Shown here: one piece after another, positions 5,222 to 5,247 of the stretch
Layout of the letters: every line of letters begins with the position of its first letter
How positions within the stretch are numbered: position 1 is the stretch's first letter
NCBI GenBank assembly: GCA_026707335.1
Contig: JAPOXB010000104.1
Span: 1 to 5,247 of the forward strand
Origin: Chloroflexota bacterium
GTDB lineage: Bacteria; Chloroflexota; Dehalococcoidia; Bin125
Direction: 5' to 3'
Length of the DNA: 5,247 nucleotides
The notes under the pieces: generated by a model
Databases searched by the model: none
What the model was told of the DNA's origin: nothing
The model's input: only the letters and a program-made list of their open reading frames with translations
Translations under genes and position numbers: made by a program

Positions 5222-5247
5222 GACCGCCGCCACCCGGCCCGAAGCCC

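Noticed and set aside
3725..5233. 502-codon open frame on the - strand overlapping trkH
   Set aside because: It is a shadow frame of trkH. Its translation is Arg/Gly/Ala-rich low-complexity sequence with no membrane segments, while the trkH frame has all four pore motifs.

Overview
The window is very GC-rich bacterial DNA carrying one protein-coding island of clearly lower GC. A nitroreductase-family protein of the deazaflavin (F420)-dependent type (DUF385/Ddn-like), a PcrA-type helicase tail with a Tudor-like end, and -10 elements of the form TGCTANGCT all suit a high-GC actinobacterium. A deep branch such as Thermoleophilia is plausible, but that placement is inference from style, not from a marker gene.

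Layout from left to right: (1) the last 95 codons of a UvrD/PcrA superfamily 1 DNA helicase, + strand. (2) A short AT-rich intergenic stretch, then a 581-residue + strand gene. Its C-terminal part fits the DUF4209 family and carries an R-N-x3-H motif (R534 to H539), the signature expected of a HEPN-type ribonuclease. It is the compositional outlier and the best candidate for a transferred, possibly defence-related gene. (3) A 130-residue single-pass membrane or exported protein with four cysteines in its outer part; family not recognised. (4) A 241-base gap holding a nested set of perfect inverted repeats. They look like a structured RNA: a three-way junction followed by a terminator-like hairpin whose loop is complementary to the 5' strand of the outer stem. 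(5) A DUF385 oxidoreductase and a VOC (glyoxalase-fold) protein, 21 bases apart on the + strand and probably one operon. (6) Convergent to these and only 10 bases away, a TrkH/KtrB-type potassium channel subunit on the - strand. Its start is uncertain, and a strong G-quadruplex-forming run lies just upstream.

No tRNA, rRNA, insertion sequence or CRISPR array is visible. The genes do not form one pathway. The helicase and potassium transporter are housekeeping, the DUF385/VOC pair looks like redox or small-molecule detoxification, and the DUF4209 gene and the structured RNA region are the two unusual items.
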